Below, in pieces: positions 24,967-34,182 of a stretch of DNA of 64,000 nt. Position numbers and translations under genes: made by a program. How positions within the stretch are numbered: position 1 is the first letter of the stretch; every line of letters begins with the position of its first letter. The stretch is from Algoriphagus sp. Y33. GTDB taxonomy: Bacteria > Bacteroidota > Bacteroidia > Cytophagales > Cyclobacteriaceae. The DNA lies in assembly GCF_014838715.1 (NCBI RefSeq), contig NZ_CP061947.1:4950001-5014000 (forward strand), written 5' to 3'. The notes under the pieces are model-generated. The model was not told the DNA's origin, did not search any database, and saw only the letters and a program-made list of their open reading frames with translations.

Positions 24967-27900
24967 TTGGATCGTCAGGACTTTCTTTCCATTTATAAAT
25001 CAGACCCCATTTTTCAGACTATCGCACATGAGGTTTCAGGTGACGATAAGCTTACCCATCAGATAAAAGGCCTATCAGGAAGTTTGGATATGGTTTTACT
25101 AGCGGCTCTTTTTGAGTCAAAGGGAGGGTTTCACCTTATTGTGGCACAGGATAAGGAGGAGGCTGCTTATCTGAATTCTGATCTTCAGAATTTGCTGGGC
25201 AGTGATGCCCATATGATTTTCCCATCCAGTTTTAAGCGGGCATATCAATTCGAAGAAATTGATAATGCAAATGTTCTGATGCGCTCCGAGATTCTCAATC
25301 AAGTGCTGGAGGAAAAAGGGAAATCCCGCATCATCATCACCTATCCTGAGGCTATTTATGAGCGGGTGATCAACAAACGTTCACTACAGGAAAATACGTT
25401 TTCGGCTAGAGTCGGAGAGCAAGTGGATATGGAGTTTGTCTCCGAAATCTTGGCCAGCTACGATTTTGAACGGACAGATTTTGTCTATGAACCCGGACAA
25501 TTTGCCATTCGGGGAGGGATTTTGGATGTGTTTTCATTTTCCAATGAGCACCCCTACAGGCTTGAGCTTTTTGGCAAAGAGATCGAGAGTATCAGGACTT
25601 TTGATCCCGAGACGCAACTTTCCATCGCCAGTGTGGATCAAATTGCCCTGATCCCAAACGTACAAACGAAGCTTCTCCAAGAAGTAAGGCAGTCATTTCT
25701 GGGTTTTCTTCCTGAGCAAACCATCGTCTGGATCAAGGATTACCAGTTGACACTGGATGTGATGGATGAATGCTTTCACAAGGCTTCCCTAGCTTTCGAC
25801 CAGATCGTCAAAAAAACCAACAACACTAAAACTGTCCTCGGGCCAGGAGATTTATTTGATAAAGGAACTGACTTTGCGTCGGCATCTGCGAATTTTTCGC
25901 GGGTAGAGTTCGGGAAGCAGTTTTATCTGAAAAATGCCAAGCAGTCCACTTGGGAATCGCAGCCACAGGCTTCTTTCAACAAGAATTTTGATTTATTGGT
26001 TACCCAACTTTCGGAGAACGAAAAGAAAGGTGTTGTAAACATTCTGACAGCCGAAAATGCCAAGCAAATAGACCGACTGCTGGGTATTTTCAGTGAATTG
26101 GATCCGACACTTCAGGTGCGAAGCATGCTTCTAGGATTGCGGGAAGGTTTCGAAGATAGGCAGTCTAAAATTGCCTGCTTTACAGATCATCAGCTTTTTG
26201 AACGCTTTCATCGATACAAAACCCGGGATAAAGCCAGCAAATCCAAGGCACTTACGATTAAGGAATTGAAAGCGTTGCATCCGGGAGATTACATCGTACA
26301 CGTGGATTATGGAGTAGGACGTTTTGCCGGTTTGGAGAAAGTGGATGTGGCAGGCAAAATGCAGGAAGCTGTACGATTGATCTTTAGAGACGATGATTTG
26401 CTCTATGTGAACATCCACTCCCTTCATAAAATTTCCAAGTTTTCCGGACAGGAAGGCACAGTACCCTCCATGTCCAAATTGGGCTCTCCTGATTGGGAAA
26501 ACAAGAAATCCAGGGCTAAGAAGCAAGTCAAGGACATCGCAAAGGATTTGATCGCGCTGTATGCAAAGAGAAGATCAGCACAGGGCTTTGCTTTCAATCC
26601 TGATTCTGTACTTCAGATTGAGTTGGAATCTTCCTTTATCTATGAGGACACACCGGATCAGGCAATAGCTACCCAGGATGTAAAAACCGACATGGAAAAG
26701 ACCTATCCAATGGATAGGCTAGTCTGCGGAGATGTGGGTTTTGGAAAAACTGAAGTAGCCATCCGAGCGGCTTTCAAAGCTGTAAATGACCGAAAGCAAG
26801 TGGCCGTTTTGGTACCTACCACCATTCTGGCTATGCAGCATTTCCAGACCTTCAGTGAGCGTCTGGAAAATTTCCCTGTGAAAATCGAGTATATCAATCG
26901 CTTTCGTACGGCCAAAGAAATCAAGGAAATCGTAGCGCAGGTAAAAACCGGCGAAATCGACATCCTTGTAGGAACCCATAAGATTGTAAATAAGGATATT
27001 GTCTTTAAGGATTTAGGACTATTGGTAATTGATGAAGAGCAGAAATTCGGTGTGAAAGTAAAGGATCAACTGAAAAATCTGCGTGTAAATGTAGACGTGC
27101 TGACCCTGACCGCGACACCAATTCCAAGGACCCTGCACTTTTCCCTGATGGGAGCCAGAGATCTATCCGTAATCGCCACTCCTCCACCTAACCGTCAGCC
27201 CGTTACCACAGAAGTCCAAACCTTCCAGGAAGAGGTGATCAGGGACGCTGTTTCCTATGAATTAAGGAGAGGCGGGCAGGTTTTCTTTGTGCATAACCGT
27301 GTAGGAGAAATTGATTCTATAGCTAATCTGATTATGAAACTCGTGCCGGATGCCCGAGTCGTAGGTGCTCATGGCCAGATGGATGGTAAAAAACTGGAAA
27401 AAATCATGGTGGATTTTATCCATCACGAATACGATGTATTGGTTTCTACCAACATCATTGAGTCCGGACTGGATATTCCGAATGCCAATACGATTATTAT
27501 CAACCGGGCCCACATGTTTGGCATGAGTGATTTGCACCAGATGCGTGGACGTGTAGGCCGGAGCAACAAGAAGGCGTTTTGCTACCTACTTACCCAGCCT
27601 ATGTCAGGCTTGACGGCAGAGGCCAGAAAGCGTATGCAGACATTGGAGGAATTCTCAGATTTAGGTGACGGCTTCAAAGTGGCAATGAAAGATTTGGATA
27701 TTCGGGGCGCCGGAAATTTATTGGGAGCCGAGCAAAGTGGTTTCATCTCAGATTTAGGATTTGAGATGTATCACAAGATCCTTGATGAAGCCGTGCAAGA
27801 ATTGAAGGAGAATGAATTTGCAGCTTTGTTTGAAACTGACTTGGCAGAAAAAGTCAAAGTACTTGTCCAAGACTGTACAATTGAAACTGACCTGGAACTT

Positions 27901-28320
27901 CTTATTCCCGAAGAATATGTGGCTAATATCAGCGAGCGACTGGGGCTTTATTCCAAACTAGATACCATCAAGAACGAGGAGGAGTTGATGAAATTCTCCG
28001 GCCAACTTCTGGATAGATTCGGGCCACTGCCGGATGCCGTGAAAGATTTGATGGAAACTGTACGTTTACGTTGGAAAGCCGAAAAGCTTGGAATTGAGAA
28101 GCTTGTATTGAAAGGAGGGTTTATGAAGTGCCATTTACTGCCTTCTACAAGAGATGACTACTATGCTTCGGAGATTTTCCAAAAAGTTATGCGATTTGCA
28201 CAGATGAATAGTAAACTTTGCAAAATAAAGGAGTACAAGAATCGTTTGATTCTTACATTATCAAATGTTTCTACCATTTCTAAAGCTCAGATTAAGCTGA
28301 ATGAGATGAACGAAGCATGA
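24967..28320 (+). CDS. mfd: Transcription-repair coupling factor Mfd
   Basis: A 1117-aa SF2 translocase that removes stalled RNA polymerase and recruits UvrA. The start is TTG at 24967: the frame is closed by TAA at 24928 and has no ATG between, and the first in-frame ATG would delete 41 residues. UvrB-like region at about 30-300, the CarD/RID polymerase-binding domain from about residue 435 (HPGDYIVHVDYGVGRFAGLE), Walker A GDVGFGKT at 588-595, DEEQ box at 689-692, RGRVGRSNKKAFCYLL in the second RecA lobe, and a TRCF C-terminal domain. Single-gene unit. Confidence 0.96.
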   Translation: MDRQDFLSIYKSDPIFQTIAHEVSGDDKLTHQIKGLSGSLDMVLLAALFESKGGFHLIVAQDKEEAAYLNSDLQNLLGSDAHMIFPSSFKRAYQFEEIDNANVLMRSEILNQVLEEKGKSRIIITYPEAIYERVINKRSLQENTFSARVGEQVDMEFVSEILASYDFERTDFVYEPGQFAIRGGILDVFSFSNEHPYRLELFGKEIESIRTFDPETQLSIASVDQIALIPNVQTKLLQEVRQSFLGFLPEQTIVWIKDYQLTLDVMDECFHKASLAFDQIVKKTNNTKTVLGPGDLFDKGTDFASASANFSRVEFGKQFYLKNAKQSTWESQPQASFNKNFDLLVTQLSENEKKGVVNILTAENAKQIDRLLGIFSELDPTLQVRSMLLGLREGFEDRQSKIACFTDHQLFERFHRYKTRDKASKSKALTIKELKALHPGDYIVHVDYGVGRFAGLEKVDVAGKMQEAVRLIFRDDDLLYVNIHSLHKISKFSGQEGTVPSMSKLGSPDWENKKSRAKKQVKDIAKDLIALYAKRRSAQGFAFNPDSVLQIELESSFIYEDTPDQAIATQDVKTDMEKTYPMDRLVCGDVGFGKTEVAIRAAFKAVNDRKQVAVLVPTTILAMQHFQTFSERLENFPVKIEYINRFRTAKEIKEIVAQVKTGEIDILVGTHKIVNKDIVFKDLGLLVIDEEQKFGVKVKDQLKNLRVNVDVLTLTATPIPRTLHFSLMGARDLSVIATPPPNRQPVTTEVQTFQEEVIRDAVSYELRRGGQVFFVHNRVGEIDSIANLIMKLVPDARVVGAHGQMDGKKLEKIMVDFIHHEYDVLVSTNIIESGLDIPNANTIIINRAHMFGMSDLHQMRGRVGRSNKKAFCYLLTQPMSGLTAEARKRMQTLEEFSDLGDGFKVAMKDLDIRGAGNLLGAEQSGFISDLGFEMYHKILDEAVQELKENEFAALFETDLAEKVKVLVQDCTIETDLELLIPEEYVANISERLGLYSKLDTIKNEEELMKFSGQLLDRFGPLPDAVKDLMETVRLRWKAEKLGIEKLVLKGGFMKCHLLPSTRDDYYASEIFQKVMRFAQMNSKLCKIKEYKNRLILTLSNVSTISKAQIKLNEMNEA

Positions 28321-28497
28321 TTTTGAAATAATTTAATGGCATAAAAATTGCAGATTTGCCTATCGATTTTGTTGGTTTTCTGAGATTTTGGCTATTTTTT
28401 GTCAAAATGAAAATAAGGACTACAGCATAAATCATTGGAAGTGCTTGACATTGCATTTATATTAGCACACTGAAAAAGACCTAAAACAATTAGAAAT

Positions 28498-29724
28498 ATG
28501 CGTCTGAGTAACAAATCATGGGGGATGTGGGTAGCAGCTTTGGCAATAGTGGGAAGCTCTATTTTAACCTCTTGTAATAAAACTCCCGGCTATGGTAGAA
28601 GAACAGCCAACAAGCCTGGCAAAAAAAGTGCTACTACAGGAGCAGAATTCAGTTTTGATGAAAATGATTCTACTCAATTTTTTGTAGCCAAAAATGCCGA
28701 GCAAATCCCTGGACCAAACTTGAAATTTATACAAGGAGGTAGAGCCGTACTGGGTTCTCAGGAAGAGGATGTAATGGCTTTTCGGGATAATCAAGAACGA
28801 ACGGTGACACTTGCAAACTTCTACTTGGATGAAACCGAAATCACCAATAACGATTACCGTGAGTATTTGTTCGATATCAGTAAAAAGGTGAGTGCAGATT
28901 CCCTGCTTAAACTTGAGCCTGCGGACAATGTCTGGGCTGGAGGTGCGATGACTTTCAATGACATGTATCAGTCCTATTACTTTAGATTTCCAGGTTTCAA
29001 TTTTTACCCGGTGGCCGGTGTATCTTGGACTCAGGCAAATGCATATGCTAAATGGAGAACAGAATACGTACAGGAAATCATCAGAGAAGATAGAGGTATA
29101 GATTCCTCATTTTCTAAAAGCCAACTGGTAGAGCGGGGTGTAGCTCTAGCTGACTATAGACTCCCCACTGAAGCGGAATGGGAATACGCTGCCAAGGCAA
29201 TGATCGGTACCCAGTACTTGGATGAAAATCAAGAATATGGACGAATCTATCCTTGGGATGGCAGAGGTCTTCGTAACCCTTACAACGTAAAAAGAAAAGG
29301 TCAACAAGGCGACTTCCTTGCCAACTTTAAAAGAGGCAGAGGTGATTACGGCGGAATCGCAGGTGGACAGAGAAATGACGGAGATATCATTCCCACCAAT
29401 GTATATGACATGGCTCCAAACGATTTTGGATTATATCATATGGCCGGTAATATGAATGAATGGGTTCAGGATATTTATCGTCCACTGTCTTTTCAAGACT
29501 TTGATGACCTTAACCCAGTGAGGAATACAGGAGTAGGTGATGAAGAGGATACTTATCTGACTTCAATGCTTACAGATGAGCTTAGAGTGTATAAGGGAGG
29601 TTCATGGAGAGATGTGGCATATTGGCTTGCTCCCGGTACTAGAAGGTTTATGCACCAAGATTCTGCCACCAATCATATCGGATTCAGATGTGCCATGATC
29701 TCTATTGGAGAGAAAGGCAAATAA
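28498..29724 (+). CDS. gldJ: GldJ-like lipoprotein with formylglycine-generating-enzyme fold
   Basis: A 408-aa lipoprotein (lipobox LTSC, Cys26). The mature part is a SUMF1/FGE-type domain: LKFIQGGRAVLG, FYLDETEITNNDYREYL, FYPVAGVSWTQANAYAKWR, DYRLPTEAEWEYAAKA, GLYHMAGNMNEWVQD, VYKGGSWRD and HIGFRCAM. The spacing with long inserts resembles GldJ/GldK lipoproteins of the type IX secretion and gliding apparatus. GldJ is my best guess; GldK or another SUMF1 lipoprotein is possible. It is a single-gene unit followed by a strong terminator. Confidence 0.68.
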   Translation: MRLSNKSWGMWVAALAIVGSSILTSCNKTPGYGRRTANKPGKKSATTGAEFSFDENDSTQFFVAKNAEQIPGPNLKFIQGGRAVLGSQEEDVMAFRDNQERTVTLANFYLDETEITNNDYREYLFDISKKVSADSLLKLEPADNVWAGGAMTFNDMYQSYYFRFPGFNFYPVAGVSWTQANAYAKWRTEYVQEIIREDRGIDSSFSKSQLVERGVALADYRLPTEAEWEYAAKAMIGTQYLDENQEYGRIYPWDGRGLRNPYNVKRKGQQGDFLANFKRGRGDYGGIAGGQRNDGDIIPTNVYDMAPNDFGLYHMAGNMNEWVQDIYRPLSFQDFDDLNPVRNTGVGDEEDTYLTSMLTDELRVYKGGSWRDVAYWLAPGTRRFMHQDSATNHIGFRCAMISIGEKGK

Positions 29725-29744
29725 AAAATACTTAATCTATAGAA

Positions 29745-29778
29745 AGCCCCATCAATTTGGTTTGATGGGGCTTTTTTT
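29745..29778 (+). terminator. Rho-independent terminator
   Basis: Perfect 11-bp stem AGCCCCATCAA / TTGATGGGGCT, six-base loop and a run of seven T, 20 bases after the gldJ-like stop. Confidence 0.92.
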
Positions 29779-29907
29779 GTTCTCCTTATGCTTTTCAGAA
29801 AACTTTACTGGATATCTTAATATAAAATCACCACCCACAACTATTTAATAATCAACTAAATATCATTCTTTATTCGTATTTTAATAGAGCAATAAACCCA
29901 AAATAAT

Positions 29908-30351
29908 ATGGACTCTATAACAAAAATCGAATCATGGGCGGACAGACATCATCCCAAATGGATAGACTTTCTTCGCATAGTATTGGGATTGTTTATTCTG
30001 TACAAGGGCCTACTGTTTATTTCCGACACAGGCGCTTTAATGGATCTTATGAAAAATAAGGATCTACAGTTCTTCAATCTGGGATTGGCTCATTACGTAG
30101 CCTTTGCCCATTTGGTAGGAGGATTACTAATTGCATTGGGATTGGTGACCAGATTTGCTGTCATTTTCCAAATCCCGATTCTCTTGGTGGCAGTATTCTT
30201 TGTCAATATCAACGCAGGATTTCTTTCTGCGGCGAATAATCTGGAGTTCGAACTATCCCTGCTTGTTTTGATCTTACTAATAGTATTCCTCATCTATGGC
30301 TCAGGTAAATTCTCCTTGGACAATTACATGAAGGAACATCCCAGATGGTAA
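29908..30351 (+). CDS. DoxX family membrane protein
   Basis: A 147-aa protein with four hydrophobic helices: DFLRIVLGLFILYKGLLF, AHLVGGLLIALGLVTRFAV, IPILLVAVFFVN and ELSLLVLILLIVFLIYGSG. This is the DoxX/TQO-small-subunit-like fold. The physiological role is not known for this group. Single gene, downstream of the terminator. Confidence 0.82.
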   Translation: MDSITKIESWADRHHPKWIDFLRIVLGLFILYKGLLFISDTGALMDLMKNKDLQFFNLGLAHYVAFAHLVGGLLIALGLVTRFAVIFQIPILLVAVFFVNINAGFLSAANNLEFELSLLVLILLIVFLIYGSGKFSLDNYMKEHPRW

Positions 30352-30637
30352 TTATGCTATGATTACCCCTGTAGCTGCGGTAACTGTTACTTTCCAAATG
30401 GAGTCGGACAGGCCTGCATAATGGACTTGTCAATGCGTGGGATCCAAAGTGTCTTTACCAAAAGTGGTGCAGTGCTGAAATTGCAACAGTTCCAGCACTG
30501 CACCCACTTTAACCTCATTAGCCTGAGCATCGAGGATGGTTGGATAGCTTGTCTTGCCATGCCGAATGGACCATGAATAATTCCAATTCCCTCTCCGATG
30601 TGATCACAGGCGTTTGGTAATACCATCACGGCCACAT
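30352..30637 (-). pseudogene. Degenerate coding remnant, not identified
   Basis: The minus strand reads like a decayed gene. One frame gives VAVMVLPNACDHIGEG (from about 30634), and a second frame continues with SYPTILDAQANEVKVG and LQFQHCTTFGKD up to a stop at 30429-30431, after which the same frame continues to about 30352. The switch of frame in the middle implies a frameshift. I cannot name the family with confidence. It directly follows the DUF1684 remnant. Confidence 0.3.
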
Positions 30638-30868
30638 TTATTTACTTTTCATCACTCCAGCTCTAATGGGAACTTCTAAATCGTTCTCTTTCGGAGGTAT
30701 AGGACAGGCATAGCCACTAGCATATGCACAATAGGGATTGTAGGCTTTGTTAAAATCAAGTTCTATCGTATCCCCCGTCGGAATTGTCAGTCCCATATAC
30801 CTTCCGCCCCCGTAGGTTTCCCCGCCGTTGGTTTGGTCAGTAAAGGGAAGAAATAGAACCGGTTTCAT
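30638..30868 (-). pseudogene. DUF1684 C-terminal remnant
   Basis: 76 codons encoding only the C-terminal part of the DUF1684 family: VLFLPFTDQTNGGETYGGGR, then LDFNKAYNPYCAYASGYACP and PPKENDLEVPIRAG. Family members are usually more than 150 residues and have an N-terminal beta domain, which is absent upstream (the frame is closed by a stop about 40 bases before the Met). So this is most likely a truncated gene; a short functional protein cannot be excluded. Confidence 0.6.
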
Positions 30869-31199
30869 AGCGAGCCAAAATTTACGGTTAGAATACGTCA
30901 GATTTTAGCACAAAATATAAATTAGTCTTGGGAGAAAACAGAAATCTAATGCATAATGCGGGTTAAATGTGTGTTTGGCAAAAGGATTCCACGATCCAGT
31001 CAAATGAAAAATTCAAGGCAAGGAATAACTTTTGAATTACTATCAATTTAAGTATTGTGATCAAATTGATTGCATGCCTCCCCCGAAAAACTATTTTGCC
31101 GCTGATAAAAGAATTGCTTTTGGAAGCTATTATGACAATGGGATTTTGAGGATTTAGGAGCAAAAGATTTAATTTAAGGTTCTACTTTCCTTAGTCTTA
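30869..31199. other. Non-coding spacer
   Basis: AT-rich, with no convincing frame on either strand; I see nothing beyond short stop-rich fragments. It might hold decayed upstream parts of the DUF1684 gene. Confidence 0.4.
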
Positions 31200-31290
31200 T
31201 GAAATCGAGCATGACTCAAAAGTCACACAATAGGATGATTATAAGCCATGCGAGATTCCATGTAACAGCTAAAAAGCAAATTACAATCAC
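31200..31290 (+). repeat. Repeat A copy (DUF885 leader)
   Basis: One of the best-preserved copies: TGAAATCGAGCATGACTC, short hairpin ACTCAAAAGT, TAGGATGATTATAAGCCATG, CGAGATTCCATGT, then AAAAGCAAATTACAATCAC and the ATG of the DUF885 gene. Compare the minus-strand copy at 57642-57740, which shares nearly every module. Confidence 0.75.
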
Positions 31291-32973
31291 ATGAAAAAAA
31301 TCTACTTATTTCTGCTTTTATGCCTAATCTCCAACTGCGGCTTTTCGACGGAATTGGTACAAACCATTCAGACGTATCAAGCTGATTATGGAGCGTTGAG
31401 AAGGCTGTATTCCAATCCGCTTTCCGATGAGTATTTCACCAGAATCCAAAAATTCAACCAAGATTATCTGAGCGATCTGGATAAGGTGAATTACAATTCT
31501 CTCTCTGAAGACGGAAAAATTGACTACGTCCTCTTTCGAAACTATCTTGAAAAAAAACTGGCGGAACTGGCGATAGAAAAAGCTTCTTTTGGTGAAATCG
31601 CTGGAGTTTTAGCATTTGCTAAGCCTTTGGAAGAGTTTTATCGGGGAAGACGCCGTGCAGAGAAACCTGAACCCCAAGTACTGGCAGCTACTTGGAATGA
31701 AGTAGCAAATCAAGTAGACATCCAATTGAAAAACTTGCCTTCCTCACCCAAATACACCAGTTGGCAGAAAGCGGATCTTGCGGCAAGTGCAATAGAATCC
31801 TTGAGCAAAGCCACCGGGGAAGCATATGGCTATTATTTCGACTATGATCCTATGTTTACTTGGTGGATGCCCGAACCGTGGAAAAGACTCGATGAAAGTA
31901 TGAAGGCGTATGCTAAAGCACTACGCGAGCACTATACGAATTCAGTGAAAGACGATGGAAGTGGAATCATAGGAAGACCTATAGGGAGAGCCGCGCTGGA
32001 GAAGCAATTGGCATTTGAAATGATCGCCTATAGTCCGGAGGAATTAATCAAAGAAGCGGAAAAGCAGTTTGCCTGGTGCGAAAAAGAGATGCTCAAAGCT
32101 TCCAATGAATTGGGGTTTGGCGATGATTGGAAAGCAGCTTTGGAAATGGTGAAAGAATCCTATCTAGCAGCGGGAGAGTGGCCTGCAGAAGTGATCCGAT
32201 TGGCAGAGGAAGCTACTGACTATGTAGAATCAAACGATCTGATCACTGTACCACCTTTGGCAAAAGAATCTTGGCGGACAGTCATGATCTCTGCTGAGCG
32301 CCAACGGGTAAGTCCATTTTTCTTAGGAGGAGAATCCATACAGATTTCTTATCCTACATCCGAGATGAGCCATGCCGATAAAATGATGAGTATGAGGGGA
32401 AACAATCCGCATTTCTCAAGAGCGACAGTTCATCATGAACTCATTCCGGGCCATCACCTGCAGCAGTTTATGAACCAGAGGAACATGACACATAGGCGCA
32501 TGTTTGGAACTCCCTTTTGGACAGAAGGTTGGGCGTTGTATTGGGAGTTTATCCTCTGGGACAAAGATTTTCCCCGGGATGCCAAGGATAGAGTAGGAAT
32601 GCTTTTCTGGAGAATGCACCGCTGTGCGCGAATCATTTTCTCTCTTAATTACCACTTGGAAAAGATGACCCCTCAAGAGTGCATTGATCTATTGGTGGAT
32701 AAAGTCGGTCATGAACGTGCAAATGCAGAAGCGGAAGTTCGTCGTTCTTTTGAAGGAAGCTACGGGCCTCTTTATCAGATTGCCTATATGATTGGTGCGC
32801 TTGAGTTCTATAAAATGCGCAATGAAGTGGTTAATTCCGGAAAGATGACCGAGAAAGAATTTCATGATCTGATCATGAGCCAAAATGCAATGCCCGTGGA
32901 AATACTCAGAGCCAAAGTCACAGGTCAGGCATTGAAAAAAGACCATAAGGCAAGTTGGAGATTTTTGGATTAA
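31291..32973 (+). CDS. DUF885 family protein, probable metallopeptidase-like
   Basis: A 560-aa exported protein. The N-terminus is a signal peptide; the sequence LISNC could be a weak lipobox (Asn at -1 is unusual). The central HHELIPGHH at residues 381-389 is the HExxxGHH signature of DUF885, related to zinc peptidases. A downstream FWTEGWALYWEF supplies the expected conserved Glu. Probably periplasmic hydrolase; substrate unknown. Followed by a bidirectional terminator. Confidence 0.86.
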   Translation: MKKIYLFLLLCLISNCGFSTELVQTIQTYQADYGALRRLYSNPLSDEYFTRIQKFNQDYLSDLDKVNYNSLSEDGKIDYVLFRNYLEKKLAELAIEKASFGEIAGVLAFAKPLEEFYRGRRRAEKPEPQVLAATWNEVANQVDIQLKNLPSSPKYTSWQKADLAASAIESLSKATGEAYGYYFDYDPMFTWWMPEPWKRLDESMKAYAKALREHYTNSVKDDGSGIIGRPIGRAALEKQLAFEMIAYSPEELIKEAEKQFAWCEKEMLKASNELGFGDDWKAALEMVKESYLAAGEWPAEVIRLAEEATDYVESNDLITVPPLAKESWRTVMISAERQRVSPFFLGGESIQISYPTSEMSHADKMMSMRGNNPHFSRATVHHELIPGHHLQQFMNQRNMTHRRMFGTPFWTEGWALYWEFILWDKDFPRDAKDRVGMLFWRMHRCARIIFSLNYHLEKMTPQECIDLLVDKVGHERANAEAEVRRSFEGSYGPLYQIAYMIGALEFYKMRNEVVNSGKMTEKEFHDLIMSQNAMPVEILRAKVTGQALKKDHKASWRFLD

Positions 32974-33030
32974 AGAAGTTCATCTTAAATCTCTTTAGGA
33001 TACTTTGCTCGGTTAGTGGCTAAAATTCAA

Positions 33031-33057
33031 AAAGGAGTCCGAAAACCGGACTCCTTT
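33031..33057. terminator. Bidirectional terminator
   Basis: Eleven-bp stem AAAGGAGTCCG / CGGACTCCTTT with loop AAAAC and T-runs on both strands, in the gap between the convergent DUF885 and Spy-like genes. Confidence 0.85.
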
Positions 33058-33081
33058 TCAAATGTGAAACCATTAACAGTA

Positions 33082-33858
33082 TTACTTTTTAGACCCTTTA
33101 AGCTTGATGATGATCACTCCGTTTTTACCTTTTTCTCCAAATACATCGGTTGCGGATTTATCTTTCAGAACTTCTATGCTCTTTATATCTTCCGGATTAA
33201 TGTCTTTTAATTCCTTCACTTGTTCCATACCATTTTTGCCTTCCAGCATATAGATGGGTGCATTTTCCTGTCCAGTCCCAGCAATCTGCAGAAAGACCCG
33301 AGGACTGTTAGATCCATGTAGAGAAGACGATGTGCTGATGCCTGGGATTTTCACTCCGCTAGTGTTGTTCGTCAAGCCTGCGCCAACTTTCGCAGTACCT
33401 ATGATATTTTTGTTTATAACATCGTTGAAATGTCTGGCATATAAAGATTGATTCTTCAAAATTTCCTGCTGCTCTGTATTCAGTTCATTTTTTATGGAAA
33501 CCATCGTGCTGAGCTGTTGTTTTTTTAAGGAATTCTCCAATGCCAGCACTTTATCCATTTGCTTTTGTACTGCTACTTCATCAATTTTTGATTCATCCAG
33601 TAGTGCTTTAAGCTTTTTGGTCTCATCATCCAAGTCCCATTTCATAGTACTGAACTTACCTGCATTTTCGGAATGGATTTTCTTAATTTTGGCTGCTTGA
33701 GCCTCGGATAGATTCAGCTCATTTCTCAATTCCATCACTCTGTCTGCAGCGTACAGATTTTTTTGGAAGAGATCTTGATTCTGGCCCACAGTAGTCACCA
33801 ATTGTGCGTTGGCAACGGTAGCGCCGAGGGCCAAAAAGAGAATAAGTAAGTATTTCAT
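33082..33858 (-). CDS. Spy/CpxP-like periplasmic protein with C-terminal TonB plug-like segment
   Basis: A 258-aa secreted protein. Signal peptide (LLILFLALGATVANAQ). Residues about 35-140 are a charged helical region, including ELNLSEAQAAKIKKIHSE and TEQQEILKNQSLYARHF, like the LTxxQ helices of Spy/CpxP chaperones. A linker of about 75 residues follows. Residues 221-258 (NPEDIKSIEVLKDKSATDVF, then GEKGKNGVIIIKLK) match the core of SusC/TonB receptor plug domains, without any barrel. It ends an operon with sigma and anti-sigma genes, so it may be the stress sensor or effector of that system. The fusion is unusual. Confidence 0.72.
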   Translation of the reverse strand: MKYLLILFLALGATVANAQLVTTVGQNQDLFQKNLYAADRVMELRNELNLSEAQAAKIKKIHSENAGKFSTMKWDLDDETKKLKALLDESKIDEVAVQKQMDKVLALENSLKKQQLSTMVSIKNELNTEQQEILKNQSLYARHFNDVINKNIIGTAKVGAGLTNNTSGVKIPGISTSSSLHGSNSPRVFLQIAGTGQENAPIYMLEGKNGMEQVKELKDINPEDIKSIEVLKDKSATDVFGEKGKNGVIIIKLKGSKK

Positions 33859-33870
33859 AATAAATTTCTG

Positions 33871-34182
33871 TTAGTATTCGGTCAATAATGAAGCAGTAGG
33901 TGATTCCCAAGTATCTAGAAATGTACTCTCCTCTATGATGAAATGCTGATTGTGATTCTCATCTTCCTGCAATGTAATGATGACCACTTCTGGCGATACA
34001 CTTTCTATTGGAGCAGGTTTTTGGATGAATAGAAAGGCAAAAATCATGGATGCCGCTATGCCTGCGGGAATCCAAAAACTGAATTTCCGGGTTTTGACTT
34101 CTGGAAAAGCCGGGATTTCCAGTTGCTGATCCTGCTTTTTCATCTGGTCAAAAAACCGTTCTAATTGTCCGTTATTTTCCAT
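33871..34182 (-). CDS. Small single-pass membrane protein, probable anti-sigma factor
   Basis: A 103-aa protein: about 30 soluble residues (MENNGQLERFFDQMKKQDQQ), one transmembrane helix (about 33-53, FWIPAGIAASMIFAFLFIQ), and an acidic outer part. It overlaps the sigma-factor gene by 11 bases and lies 12 bases before the Spy-like gene. The layout and position are typical of ECF anti-sigma factors; no zinc motif is seen. Confidence 0.68.
   Translation of the reverse strand: MENNGQLERFFDQMKKQDQQLEIPAFPEVKTRKFSFWIPAGIAASMIFAFLFIQKPAPIESVSPEVVIITLQEDENHNQHFIIEESTFLDTWESPTASLLTEY

Noticed and set aside
24885..24998. 37-codon frame before mfd
   Set aside because: No ribosome-binding site beyond A-rich DNA and it overlaps mfd; kept only as an observation.
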